Made by a program: the position numbers and the translations under genes
The notes under the pieces: generated by a model
Told to the model about the DNA's origin: nothing
Databases searched by the model: none
Seen by the model: only the letters and a program-made list of their open reading frames with translations
Shown: in pieces, positions 35,659 to 57,350 of the stretch
Position numbering within the stretch: position 1 is the first letter of the stretch
Layout of the letters: every line of letters begins with the position of its first letter
Source of the DNA: Lucifuga dentata
Lineage: Eukaryota > Chordata > Actinopteri > Ophidiiformes > Bythitidae
Reading direction: 5' to 3'
Length of the DNA stretch: 64,000 nucleotides
Assembly: GCA_014773175.1 (NCBI GenBank)
Contig: VXCM01002926.1
Coordinates: 62,001-126,000, forward strand

Positions 35659-37307
35659 TACTCACTTGGCTCAAGGTGTTCTGCTATGTAGCAGTATCCA
35701 TGAGGAATAGAATCCTTGTCTGAGATAATCTGAATGTCTGACACTACCATGCCCCCTGACAAGTCCTATGGGGGGGGGGGGGNGGGGGGGGGGGGGCAAG
35801 TGAGAGAGATAGAGTCAATGGGTGGAAGATCCACAGGAGAAACTGAGAAAACTATGAAGAAATTTGATGATGATGTACAGTGGTAATGCAAAGACACAAG
35901 GGAAGATGGTAAAACATGCAAGTGTTTCTCTGATCTGATCTGTTACCTTGCTGTAACAGAGGTAATACCCAGACTTCATCCCAAAGCTGCGTGTGAAGTT
36001 TGCTGATGCTCCACCTTCTGTGATGCTGATCTGCAAAATGACAGAGATGGGGAAAAAAACACATACCACATTATGATTTCATTAGAAGTACTTCTAATGA
36101 AATCATAATGTGGTAGCTTAAAAGTAAAGTTTGTGACAGCAGATATCTGGAAGAGGAAGTAAACAAGTGACGATTAAACATTCATGTTCAAACAATTCTC
36201 TCCCAGATGCAGTTTAGGAAGCAACAACTCATAACTACTGCAGTGAATTTCATCAGTGGCCAATAGAAAAGACTGTGTAGTTTCCAAGTTTGGATCTGAT
36301 AGGGCGCACTTAAGAAAAATAAAATGCGTTTGGTCCTTGGTTAGTTAAAGTTAGTATAAGCTCAGCAAATTTGATTTTTAACTTAATCAATGAGCACAAT
36401 GGCAGAGGCACATTATTCTAATAACTAGCTAATCTTGATGCCTTAGTGAAGACTTTAATATCTGCAATGCCAATTCCATTTCCGTCAAACTTTTAGACAA
36501 GTTTACACTCAGCCAAGAAGAATTTTAAACAACCACTCTGTCAGGTTTCCAGGCTCATTGTAATACTCAAACTTACCTACTGAAAGCTTCAAACAACATC
36601 TGCTTGAACTCTGATGCTGGTGATTGCATCATTTTACCTTTATTTTCCATTCAGTGGATCATGCTAACCTAGGAGGACTGAACCAATTAGGACTGATTCA
36701 GAGTTGTTTAAATCACACCTCACTGACACAATTTATTGTCTCAACTGGAAAGTCCTGTCCCGTTACCTGTGGGGGTTCCGCAAGGCTCAATGTTGGTCCC
36801 CATTGTTTTCCACTGTCAAGTTTCCACTGGGTCATATATTATTTACAAACTCAACATGCTTCCATTGTTACATGGTATAGAGATCAATCTGGTTACAAAT
36901 CTGTATCTGTCCTTTACTCAGCCAGGTAGATTGCATCGTGGACACGAGCTCAACTTAGTTTAACAGTAAGTCAAATGTTAAGGATATCACCATTCCTACA
37001 GTTTAACATTCTAACAGCGCAAAAGTCAGAGCACTTCCCTTTACAAAGTACTAAAAATATGGTGAATGCCTTTGTCAGATAAGACTAATCCTTTTCTTAG
37101 CCTTCTGAAAAAATGAATTCACAGTCAGCAACTTATTCAAAAGCAGTTCCTTGAATACCAACTGAGAGCCTTTCTTCACCACCTACCTGTCAGTGTTCCT
37201 TTTTTTGTTTTCAGACTTTACTCTTAAAGCATACATTATGGTTCTCCAGAATCCGGCACAATAAAGAGAGAATCAGCTTCAATCATAGTTCTAGTAATTG
37301 TATGTGT

Positions 37308-37349
<42 letters not shown>

Positions 37350-37540
37350 CATATTGTTGTTAAGCACTATTAGTCAAATGCCACTGTTTTTTTAAGGTCT
37401 GCCTCTAATCCTAGCTGCAAAAAATCTTTAGTCTATGTTTCCATCCCTACCAGCATGAAGTCTTTGGGGCAAGTGCTGCTGTTGGAGGTCCAGGCCACTG
37501 CTGTGATTGGTCTGCCCGCTCCATGCTCCGTAAAAGACAT
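33045..37540 (-). CDS. mvb12a: MVB12A, ESCRT-I subunit, 9 coding exons
   Basis: Subunit of ESCRT-I, which sorts ubiquitinated cargo into multivesicular bodies on endosomes. Exons: 37540-37451, 36030-35947, 35765-35666, 35508-35379, 35048-34908, 33766-33657, 33569-33511, 33333-33268, 33125-33045. All are GT-AG and in phase: 286 residues plus stop (human 273). The N-terminal half is a MABP domain (about 8-147) with [46 protein letters not shown] and [21 protein letters not shown] Pro-rich linker ([10 protein letters not shown]) follows. The C-terminal UMA domain (about 220-272) includes [12 protein letters not shown] and [19 protein letters not shown]. The VSKKKR block and the MLWCRK block after YTYVGDIQGY fit MVB12A rather than MVB12B. 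The ATG is the first triplet after the acceptor of its exon, so a non-coding exon must lie upstream (see 39.2 kb). A poly-G assembly join at 35783 is in the adjoining intron. Confidence 0.93.
35613..35658. repeat. (TG)n microsatellite in mvb12a intron
   Basis: About 23 TG units, 8 bp from the donor of the exon at 35666-35765. Confidence 0.95.
36064..36115. repeat. perfect 52-bp palindrome with no spacer
   Basis: TACCACATTATGATTTCATT-AGAAGT is followed at once by its exact reverse complement, giving 26-bp arms with zero loop, centred at 36089/36090. It lies 34 bp upstream of an mvb12a exon (36030-35947), in intron 1. No protein or element family is visible around it. Confidence 0.9.
36640..36900 (+). 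mobile_element. decayed non-LTR retrotransposon fragment (reverse transcriptase) in mvb12a intron 1
   Basis: Plus-strand frames contain PVTCGG and [15 protein letters not shown], the conserved 'PVTxGVPQGSxLGPxLF' block of LINE reverse transcriptases. A following segment [10 protein letters not shown] corresponds to the usual 'YMLPLG'. Frames shift between blocks, so it is dead. It lies antisense to mvb12a. The closest clade is probably L2-like, by memory only. Confidence 0.6.
37311..37348. repeat. (TG)n microsatellite in mvb12a intron
   Basis: About 19 TG units, intronic. Confidence 0.95.
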
Positions 37541-38344
37541 CTGAGCAAGAAAATAAAACAAAGATGGATGTAAATAAGGTAGATGACAGCAGGAGAGAAA
37601 GAAAACTAATCAAATAAACACAGGTGGACAAAAACATAACTACAAATAAAATCTTGTCAGTCATTTCGTTTGCAGAGACATTTCATAACACAAAACCCAT
37701 CTGCTTTTCTTTTTAAATAAAACCAAGGTTCTTGTTTTCTTTAAGCATACATTCCTTTTTGTGTAGGTATGTGCGTTCTCTGTGAAAACCATGTGACAAA
37801 ATATGGTGTCTTTGCAAAGGTGAACAAATTACCATTCACTGAAAAACATCATGTTAATCCTTGGCCATATGCCACAGAAATGAAAAGGCCTTATTTAGTT
37901 GAAAAAGTCATGTCATTCCAATATATTCAAGTGGTGAAAGGGTCTATTCAGTGCAAGAATTCATCCCTATTCACCACTGCAGAGGTCCTAAACCTTATAT
38001 ATATATAGATATATACAGATAGATATAGATATATCTATCTATATATATTTTTTTTAATTTTTTTTTTAAATATATATCTACAGATGACTCCTGTTGTAAC
38101 TCAATGCTGCACAATGCATGGCTCAGCAAAAGAATAATCTTCCCATTTCAGTTTACTGAATTTGATTAATAACTGATGCTGACAGGCTGGAAACTGTGTA
38201 GTATCTCACAGCATAAAAGCATGAATTTAAAAAAAAGTGGAAAATGTTTGTCACTGCTAATGGTGTGTGTGAGTCATGAATGTTTAAATGAGGAATATCT
38301 TCCAAAGCCTAAAAAGTAATAAAATTAAACTGTTGCCAGTAAAA

Positions 38345-38660
38345 TACAGGAGTGGGAAATGTATGATACATTTATTCAAGTACTTTGCAACTTTTGAGTA
38401 TTACTTTGCTCGAGTGTTCCCATTTTGGGTGACTTTATGTTTTTTACACTGATTTATCCAACAGCTGCAGTTACTGGTTACTTTACAGATAAAATACTTT
38501 ACATAGGAACATGATTTAAGGCTAAATTCAAATTCACATTGGGAAATAAAGTTCACTCAATTCACTTTCATTAGTGGTAGAAGAACTATCACAGCCTGTA
38601 GAAGTATTTTACCGATGAAAAGAAAAGTATTAGTAGTAATTAGATATATCAAAAGGGTGC
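38345..38660. repeat. dispersed fish repeat (decayed copy)
   Basis: Phrases such as ATTTATCCAACAGCTGCAGTTACTGGTTACTTTACAGAT and CAAGTACTTTGCAACTTTTGAGTA match a short fish repeat usually reading 'ATTTATYTGACAGCTNTAGTTACTAGTTACTTTGCAGAT'. Short related pieces are at about 1556-1597 and 63340-63405. No coding sequence. Confidence 0.45.
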
Positions 38661-39238
38661 TCATTGTGAAGAATGATGCCTTTCAAAGTGTTAACTTATG
38701 GATACGTCAATCATATCAATGTATTTTAATGTATAATGTTATAGCTATAATAATATCATAGCTAATTCAAGTCCAGTCCAATTACTTATGCAGGTTGGTG
38801 GAAAAACCTGATTTCTTTGTTTTCAGATCAGATGAAGGATTACATGATTCTTACAGGTTGGGTAAAGTCTCTCACCCCGCCGACAGCTCTTTATTTTAGT
38901 CATTAATACATTTATAATAAATATTGTCACCAAGAAATGCTGTTAAGGTTCTGAAAAGTTGACGTTTCAGATCTTTCTTGACAACTTTCTTAAACTTTAT
39001 GAGCAATTAAGGTGAGAAATGAACATCCTCTAAATGCAGACTTTTGGTGGTGCTTTTGACAGTTTGCCTGCCATAACAGAAACTTGGATTTAACTTAACT
39101 CTCAACTTTCCAGTCTAATTTATAACTACTCGTATTCTTATAGTCTAATTCCGTAAAAAAAAAAAAAAAAAAAAAGTTTAGTAAAGTAATGAAAAATGAA
39201 TGGTAGGTCAAACGCACTCAACAAAATGCTGATCTTAC

Positions 39239-39480
39239 CTCACAACAGCAGAAATTGTTCCATTGACAAATCGCCGCTGCTACGTGTTCAAAATGAGCAC
39301 AGTTCCTTTTGTTTCACGAATCAACTCAAATAATCATAAAAAATACACACTTACCCCGCTTTTATATTCACGTTTGTCCCTTCGAGACGTGATCGTCTGG
39401 CAGGCAAACAACTTTCTAGTTATCTGCCGAAATGTCTTGGTTTTCCTCCTAAAAGCAGGAAGTAATGATTCCATTTTGAC
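39239..39480 (-). other. mvb12a: probable mvb12a non-coding first exon and promoter
   Basis: A minus-strand donor TTGTGAG|GTAAGATC is at 39239. Just upstream is a 7-codon ORF (ATG GAA CAA TTT CTG CTG TTG TGA) that ends at the donor. This is the best candidate for the leader exon required by the mvb12a start codon, which abuts an acceptor. The 5' limit is not known; a CpG-containing stretch at about 39370-39540 may be the promoter. Confidence 0.4.
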
Positions 39481-40740
39481 TCCAACTCCCATCAGGCCAT
39501 GACGACGACACGTCTGCATAAATTGCCAATTTATACGACATGAACACAAGGTGGCAGCATGACAAAGATCTGAGAATATAATCTTTTCCATTCGTATTTT
39601 CAGTCGAGTTTTTATTGTAAATTGTGTGTATGAAGTGTAGAGTATAAGATTTGAGGTTTTTGTAAAGTTTTGCACAGAATTCAATAATAAAGGAGGAGAT
39701 AAATGCTCTATTTAAGCCACTTCACAATCAAATGTACCACAAATACACCAGTGTGCTCCTTGTGATTGTCGATGGACAAGGGGTTAGGGTGCTGAGAGAA
39801 GGATCGATTCTCATTTACATGAAAATGAGAGAGCAGGGAGGCAGACTGAGGCAGGGATGGAAGGAGAGTGAAGGGTAATGGAAAAGGGGGGAAGGGTGAC
39901 AGAAAAAGGGTTAGGTGGGAGGAGGAGGAGGAGGAGGAGGAGGAGGAGTAGGTGTGTGATGAAGAGAACACGGGGTGAGAATGGTGATAACAGGGAGAAG
40001 AAAGAGTGAGTGATAAGAAAGAGACAAAATAGGTTAAAGGGGGCAGGGGGAAACACACACACACACACATCTGGTTTAATGTACTGTGTAAACGCCTTGT
40101 GCAGTGGCACTAGATAAGCTTGACACATTGACACAAGCTGCAGCAGTTCCATGGCAACTCTTCTGCAGCATCAGCAGCAGGGTCAAACTCAGAGAGGTTT
40201 AACAGAGGTTGGAATATTGTGTCCTCGCCTTCCTTTTTCTCCACCCCAGTGAAAGTATCTAAGCACACACAGCAGTGAATAATCAGGACAGTGTTGTCTA
40301 GGGAAGGAAGTCATCCTTAGTCTTTACTGTTTTCCTGTGCAGTGTGGATGGAGCTGCACACACAGGCCTGCACCAAACGAAGATTTCATTTCACCCTTAT
40401 GTCATCAGATGCAGAGCATTTTATGTGGAGAGACAATATTTATAGTAGACACAATCCCTCCTTTAAGTCAACCTTAATGTTTGTATGCATAAGAAAATGG
40501 GGGGGGGGAGCTACAGATACTCGATTGGAGTGTCCAGAGATGCTCAGGTCCCCGTTGACATGGCAACATGCAGAGCAGACTAGACTACATGGGGTCGGCT
40601 ATAGGGGGGGTTAGAGCAGGTGGACTGTTCCATTCCATTTCCTCTAAGATGGAAATTGGTGTTTCTTCAGAGCATTAATCTTAATTGTCTGATTGGTCAA
40701 TTCATGAGAATGAGCCAGCATTAATCTGCTGAGATTAAAG

Positions 40741-40847
40741 CAAGGGGAGAAAGGGCTAATTGCCAGTGTGTGTGTGTGTGTGTGTGTGTGTGGATATCCT
40801 CCTCCAAGTGCATGTGTGTGTGCNCAAGGGGAGAAAGGGCTAATTGC

Positions 40848-40878
<31 letters not shown>

Positions 40879-40908
40879 GATATCCTCCTCCAAGTGCATG
40901 TGTGTGTG
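40741..40908. repeat. unmerged assembly duplication (intergenic)
   Basis: About 83-85 bp, including a (TG)n tract, repeated on both sides of N at 40824. The two TG tracts may differ slightly in length. Confidence 0.85.
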
Positions 40909-41324
40909 CTTGTTAGGAGTGTGTGTAGCTACTGAATGTGAGGACTGAGTGAGCAGTTTTCAGTCATTGTGTTGTTTCCTGCTGTGCCATGAGATTCATT
41001 CATCTGTTCAACCAGACCAACCTGTCTCTAAGCGACAGACTCGCTGTGCAAGTGCATTAACACTTACTCATGTGCAAGCAAAAACACATACACATGCCCT
41101 TACACACGAACAGTACATGTATATATACAAAGGTGGCTCACATATAGGGTTATATTAAAAACAATTTTGAGGCTTTTTCCACCTTGGTGGATGTACAGTA
41201 TGTTGAATGGATGCTTCTGTTCTCTGTCTCAATTGAGAATACTGAATTGAGAAGAAAGAAAATACACTGTAAGAAAATACACTGAAAATACATTGCATGA
41301 CTTATCCTCAATCCACCAAACTCA

Positions 41325-41360
<36 letters not shown>

Positions 41361-41690
41361 GGTTCCACACAGATTTAAGCTTTGTACCGTATACTGCAAG
41401 AAGATGTGGCAAGTGGGTGTGTAAATCCACCCCCCCCCACACACACACACACCAGCCATGAATAGTCCTGATAAGAGGTTGGCTAATGTTTGGCCCCTCA
41501 CCCCCACCTCCATCTAATGACTGAGACTGTTTCCAGCTCTCTGTCTGAAACTCTTAAGTTATAGGTTTAGGCTTTAAAAAAAATAAAATAAAATCAAAAA
41601 TCAAAAATCAAATAATCCTGCATTAAGCAGGATTGTAGAATTTTTTATTGTGTGTTTCTTGGTCTAATGCAAAAATGCTTTGTGGAAATG

Positions 41691-41692
41691 TT

Positions 41693-41740
<48 letters not shown>

Positions 41741-41742
41741 TG
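41691..41742. repeat. (TTTC)n microsatellite
   Basis: About 13 units, intergenic. Confidence 0.95.
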
Positions 41743-42444
41743 CTTTTACATTTTATTAGATATTGAGCACATGTCAGGATGGTGCCACAAATGTCAGCAG
41801 ACACTGTAAGCAGAATAAAAATTAAAAAATGTGAAACTAGCTATTACTTGGCTATATTTATAGGCTTTCTCCCACTCAATCACAGACCCATTCAGATACA
41901 TAATGCACAAACATTATAAAAGCTAACTGAGTTGTTACCCCAAAGCTGGGGAAGTCCTCTTCATTGGTAATAGGTTTCTCATTAAAGCATGTGAATGACT
42001 CAATCCACACAGAACAAAAATGGCTCAGACCAGTGCTATAAGTCTGTCTGAGAGGGCCATAAGGGAAACTCTAGAAGATTCTCATGGTCTCCGAGGAACA
42101 AATTGGCTGTCTGAAGAAACATGAGACTAATCAAAAACATTTTCAGATTAAAAAATAAATAAATAAAGGGATGTTGTTGAAGTTTAATTTGGAAGAAATA
42201 TTGCACTGTCGGCAATGTTCAATGGAGATGAGAGGAGTAATAAAGGGTTGACATTTTAAAGCTGGAAAAATAATGATCGCATTAATTTGGTGTCAAATAT
42301 ATTCATGAGTTCCTGTAATATAATCCCCAGACACTCCACACAAGCCACAAAGAGGCTGTATGATCATTTTGGCAGCCACTTAATAACGTTTTAGCCTCTT
42401 ATGTCCAACTTAAAGGTCCTCCATTTTGTCAGCAAATCTAAAAT

Positions 42445-42965
42445 TAAAATGTAGAAATTAATTACTCCAAAAGGCTATGGTAAATGTTCATATTATGTGT
42501 GTCTATAGTCTTGGAAGTGCTAAATCCACCCATCAAAGTTTTATTAACTACTTATGTAAATTTCATTTTTATGGGCTGATCAAAAATGAGATATTTTGTC
42601 CATCGCATGTCTGCGCAAGGGACTTTGAAAATTAATTATTCCAAAAATTCTGCAGTACAAATCATTTATAATGTGTGTTTATAGTACTCAAAGGGCTGAG
42701 TCCAAACATGAAAGTTTATTAACTACTTGTGAAAATTTCAGTTTTTACGGCTCACCAAACATGAGAAATTTTGCCAATCCATGTCTGTACTAGGGACTTT
42801 GGAAATTAATTACTCTAAAATACTATATGATCAGGGAGTTGCTAAATCCAACCCTATTCATTTTTTCAACCTATTATGAAAATTTAAAGTTTTATGGCAC
42901 GTCAAAATGAGCCAATAGAGTAGGCTATGTCTTTTCAAAACTGACAAATGCTGGATGTCATTTTT
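42445..42965. repeat. 174-bp tandem repeat, three degenerate copies
   Basis: The phrase AAATTAATTACTCCAAAA recurs at 42455, 42629 and 42803 (exact phase 174 bp). Each copy also carries CTTGGAAGTGCTAAATCCA-like, GTTTATTAACTACTTATG-like and ATTTTTATGGCTGATCAAAA-like phrases in the same order. Copies are perhaps 70-75% alike by eye. Unit length is close to one nucleosome repeat. No ORF. Confidence 0.75.
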
Positions 42966-43429
42966 TGAAAATTAACAAATAGCCTAATTATGGCCTGGCG
43001 CATAAGTGTTTGCAACATATCTTGAACATCTTTAACATTTCTTTAACTTTTTTGTATATCCTTTTTTGTAACACTACATCGGCTATGTGACAGTTAAAGT
43101 GTAATACACTCACACAATCTCTTCAAACAAATCTTTTTCAAATCGGTTACCGTAAAGTTTAGAATAAATGCGCCCTCCATTGTGCGGCTGCTTGACTGCA
43201 AACGTGCAGAAGGCGGTTGGCTTGACGCAGTATTTACAACCGTGTTTAAATCACACATTTCCGCATTTTTCTCATGCCTTATCTTTGTGTGTTTTAATAT
43301 ACACCTTGCACTGATGCCATGCACACCATACTGTCAGAATAATAAGTAGAAAAAATATAAGGGATTAGTGGATAAAGTTTGTTAGTAGAAGTTTATGTTG
43401 CAATTGTAAACATTTGACCGGAAGTTGCG

Positions 43430-44295
43430 TTTTTTTTTCGTTTTGTGTGTGTGTGTGTGAGTGTGAGTGAGAGAGAGAGAGAAAGGAGCGGACCAGCAGG
43501 AGTACAGCCGTTCGGAGAAAATGGGAATAAGGAACAACGTTACCACAACCATCGGAAATAAACGGACCCAGGCGGATTAAGTTATTTTTGATTCCCCTTT
43601 TCGATTGCTTTTTCAGGTAGATATGTCGATGGAACACTTTTGTACCCGTGCAGTTCTATGGGACTCACGCAGACGAGGACAGCACACATAAAACGGTCAC
43701 ACCAGACTCCCGGTTCATTAAATAATCAGCAATACCACACCAATCAACACCATCATTCATAGGGCAGTTTACGTGTTTTCCGTTTGATTTCCCCCGTTTG
43801 CTGCTACACATTCCGAGACAGACCGAGCAGTCTTAATTACATTTGAGAGAATATTTGGCTGTTGCCCTTTTCGTGCTCGTAGCAGCTCCATCTCTTTTAT
43901 TACAAAGCGAATTTAATCTTTATTTTCTTTCTGTCGAAGCCATTCTGTCCGGAGTCTCTTGCTCTTCTTATTTTCAGGAAGAAAATAAGAAGAGCTTCGC
44001 CCGATCTCTTTCCTGTCAAACAAGGATCAAAGATGAGGTCTAATTCTGGGACTCAACATGGATAAATAAACGGAAAGCCTTCTCTTCCCACTTTTCCTTT
44101 CGTATTCAGACGAGGATCTGTCCTGATCCAGCTCAGTCTGGCTGGCTGAACTGTTTGTTTGCTTTTCCTGAGAACTTTTTAATTCTCTTGGTGTTTAAAT
44201 TCACAAATGCAACACATCACTCAAGGTTTACTACTCTCCGAGAAGGAAACGCATGTCTCTCTTTCCTAAATTGGCGTAACTGCCACATTGGAGGT
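43430..44295 (+). other. pbx4: pbx4 5' leader and promoter region (approximate)
   Basis: A CpG-containing stretch (GACCGGAAGTTGCG at 43417 is an ETS-type site) is followed by about 850 bp without a long ORF, up to the pbx4 ATG at 44296. The GA/GT-rich stretch at 43446-43485 and several CpGs fit a promoter. The TSS is not visible, and part of this may be intron (see the acceptor-like TTCTTATTTTCAG at 43964-43976). Confidence 0.4.
43961..43995 (+). promoter_or_regulatory. perfect 15-bp hairpin in the pbx4 leader region
   Basis: GCTCTTCTTATTTTC, loop AGGAA, then GAAAATAAGAAGAGC. The left arm and loop also look like a 3' splice site (TTCTTATTTTCAG|GA). If exonic, it would form a stable stem in the 5' UTR 300 nt before the ATG. 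If an acceptor, the hairpin could mask it. Confidence 0.55.
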
Positions 44296-54756
<10,461 letters not shown>

Positions 54757-55750
54757 GGACCTGCCTGGAGGAGTCCCTGTCCCCTCTCACTGTCTCCATG
54801 TGAGTAGCCATATTACACGCTGTTGCTATAGTTACACACTGTCCAAGTGAGTAGCCATGGTAACCATCTTTCCCTGTCGTAGCATGCGGTATAGTGCACA
54901 CATTTTGTGGAGCCTATTGGTGGCTTTCTTTACATACACGGCATTGCATTATCCTCTGAACCTGAACACTGACTGTTGAGCACTAACGGAAACATTCACA
55001 TTGATTTTGGTTCTGAATGTGAAGATATTTCAACTCGTAAGTACACGTGCTTCAAGTTAACAAATAACCTGTTGTTCATCTTCATCAAGTTAACAAATAA
55101 CCTGTTGTTCACAGCCTCACATGAGCATGTTCAGCTTTTCAGTTTAGAGAAGGTCAATAGTTTTCTTCAGTTTTATTTTGACTTTGAATTCAGTTGTTTT
55201 ACACAAATTGCACAGTGATTCTTTGTATGCATATGTAAGACATTTCAGAAACCCATTTAAGTGCATACACAGCAAAATGACCAGGTTTCTGCAACAGAAA
55301 TGCTTGTTTTAACCTTTTTATTTCTGAATAAAAGCTATTTTTTGTGTTAAATAATCACATTACTGCCATGAACCAGGAAAACTTAGATCCAATGTTGGGA
55401 AATTAGTTGGATACTTAAATGAATAATGGATAATAAATGGATGATAAAATGGATTAATTTCAATTAAAATGCCTTTTAACTGAAAGCAACAAATTGCCTG
55501 TCTTATTGGGTTTTTGAAAATCTTTCTGGAGAAAGTTGGAAATTAATAATGAAAGTCCAAGAAAATGAGGAAGGTTTTGGAAAAGTAGATAGAAGTCCTA
55601 GAATGCACCAATGAAGACATTCTGGAGCTGAAATTTTCTACCTATAAAATGGAGATAGAAGAGCTCAGTAACAGCAAGCAGTGACAAAGATCACACTAAA
55701 ATAATGAACAGTATGGCTTTTAATTCTCTCTCTCTCTCTCTCTTTTTCAG

Positions 55751-55831
55751 GTTGATGATGACTGTTAGGAGTGGTCAGCCCCCTCCCCAAAAAAAAAACC
55801 TGGAGCACCAGACGTGTGACACCTCATGCTG
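55751..55831 (+). other. pbx4: possible last pbx4 exon (long-form frame), degenerate
   Basis: A strong acceptor (CTCTCTCTCTCTTTTTCAG) precedes GTT GAT GAT GAC TGT TAG, which would end the long frame at once as VDDDC. A different frame stays open through an A10 run to LEHQTCDTSC-stop at about 55831, recalling the canonical PBX end SVHSDTSN. This suggests a decayed long-form tail or an error in the homopolymer. Confidence 0.35.
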
Positions 55832-56300
55832 ATGTTGTTCCCTCTCTTCCTTGTCATCCACACTCCGCTGTCATCCTGTCACGCTCCTCAGACTAATACT
55901 AGCTCTGTCAGCCCTTCTCAACTTTGAGCCACAGACAGCATCTCCAGCATTCTTCTATTTTATTTTTTATACTTACCTTTCCCATATCGCACCCACAAGA
56001 CTTTACCATGTCCACGTGTTCACCGATGTCTCAACACCCCTCCTTTTGTTTCTTTTTTGTAATTACTCACATTTTTTCCTTCTCATTATGTTAAAATATG
56101 GTTCATGATTTTATTTCAAAGAAGTAAAAAAAAAAAAAAAAAAAAACAAAAGAAAAAAAAATTACTTGTCTTCCTTGCATGTTAGTCCTTTTTAGATGTT
56201 TAGCTATGGCTGTATTTTTCTTTTTTCTTGGTTTTTAAAAAAGGTATAGAATAAGTACAACATAAACATCATCGGCAGAAATAACCAAAAATCAATAAAC
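55832..56300 (+). other. pbx4: pbx4 3' UTR (approximate)
   Basis: No coding signal. AATAAA at 56294-56299 is a candidate polyadenylation signal. A poly-A run at about 56127-56160 precedes it. Confidence 0.4.
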
Positions 56301-56989
56301 ACATTGGATGTCACTTTATTACATATTTGTATCTTGTGTTTATGTTTCTGACAAGAACTCATTTTGCTTTTGTTGATTGTTATGAATGTAAATAGTAATA
56401 ATTATGCATCTAATATGCTTCTGAAACAACCACCCAAAGCTAAATCAGCTTTTAGCCTTAAAAATACTACCAATGGTTTTAGCTGAAGTCTGGAGAAAAC
56501 CTCATTTCACCTTTTAGAATCAAACTGTTGATGCATGAAGATGCACTATAAAAAGATCAATTATGTGTTTGTATTTTTATTTTATGTCATAATTTTAGGC
56601 CCATTGTTACGTAAAAAGTAGCAAACAGAAAATGTTTATCAGGTCAGTGACTCATTATTCTTAATTTGAAGTGATGCAGCACAGCAGACACTGATTTCCC
56701 AGGTGAGGTTTCACTTCATATACAGGACTTATAGATCTAGGAAGTCAGGCACAACATGTTTGAACTGTTAAAGGACCACTTTGCATGTTTGAGCCTAATA
56801 TATTCAATTTCATGCACATAATGCTACTGACAGTCATTTCCCAAAGCATACTACTGGAACGTTGAATTAAAAAATTTTTTTCCTACCTTCCAGACCACCA
56901 CTGGTTTCCGCTCATTCTGGTATGCTATTATAATCAGCTTGTTGAGACTTAAAACATTCTTGGGATAGGATCATTGCAAACGTATATTC

Positions 56990-57024
<35 letters not shown>

Positions 57025-57219
57025 AAGTTAAGTGATTTTAGCATTGAAGCGCAATAAATGCTAATATACAGTATATTCCCCAGTGTATGTCTCCACCAGG
57101 GAATATAGTCCTAAAATAGACCTGCGTTTATCGAACAATTTAAATGACTGTGACTTTAAGGCTGTGTAACTATTAGCAAGCGAAACATCGAGTTTTAAGT
57201 TGGGTGTTTTGCTTGATTA

Positions 57220-57350
57220 TTTGATTTTGAAAGATTAAGAGATTTTACAAAATATCAGGAAAGCTGAAATACGGTTTTATCCTTNTTTGATTTTGAAAGA
57301 TTAAGAGATTTTACAAAATATCAGGAAAGCTGAAATACGGTTTTATCCTT
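57220..57350. repeat. unmerged assembly duplication (intergenic)
   Basis: 65-bp block starting TTTGATTTTGAAAG repeated exactly on both sides of N at 57285. Confidence 0.9.

Larger units (their letters stand above)
39500..43400. other. intergenic region between mvb12a and pbx4 promoters
   Basis: The two genes are divergently oriented with about 4 kb between. It holds a (GGA)n tract at 39917-39948, TG/CA microsatellites (40768-40790 and its duplicate, 41329-41357), a (TTTC)n tract at 41691-41742, the 174-bp tandem repeat at 42.4-42.97 kb and a TAAT-rich stretch at 40660-40770. No gene is recognised. Confidence 0.5.
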
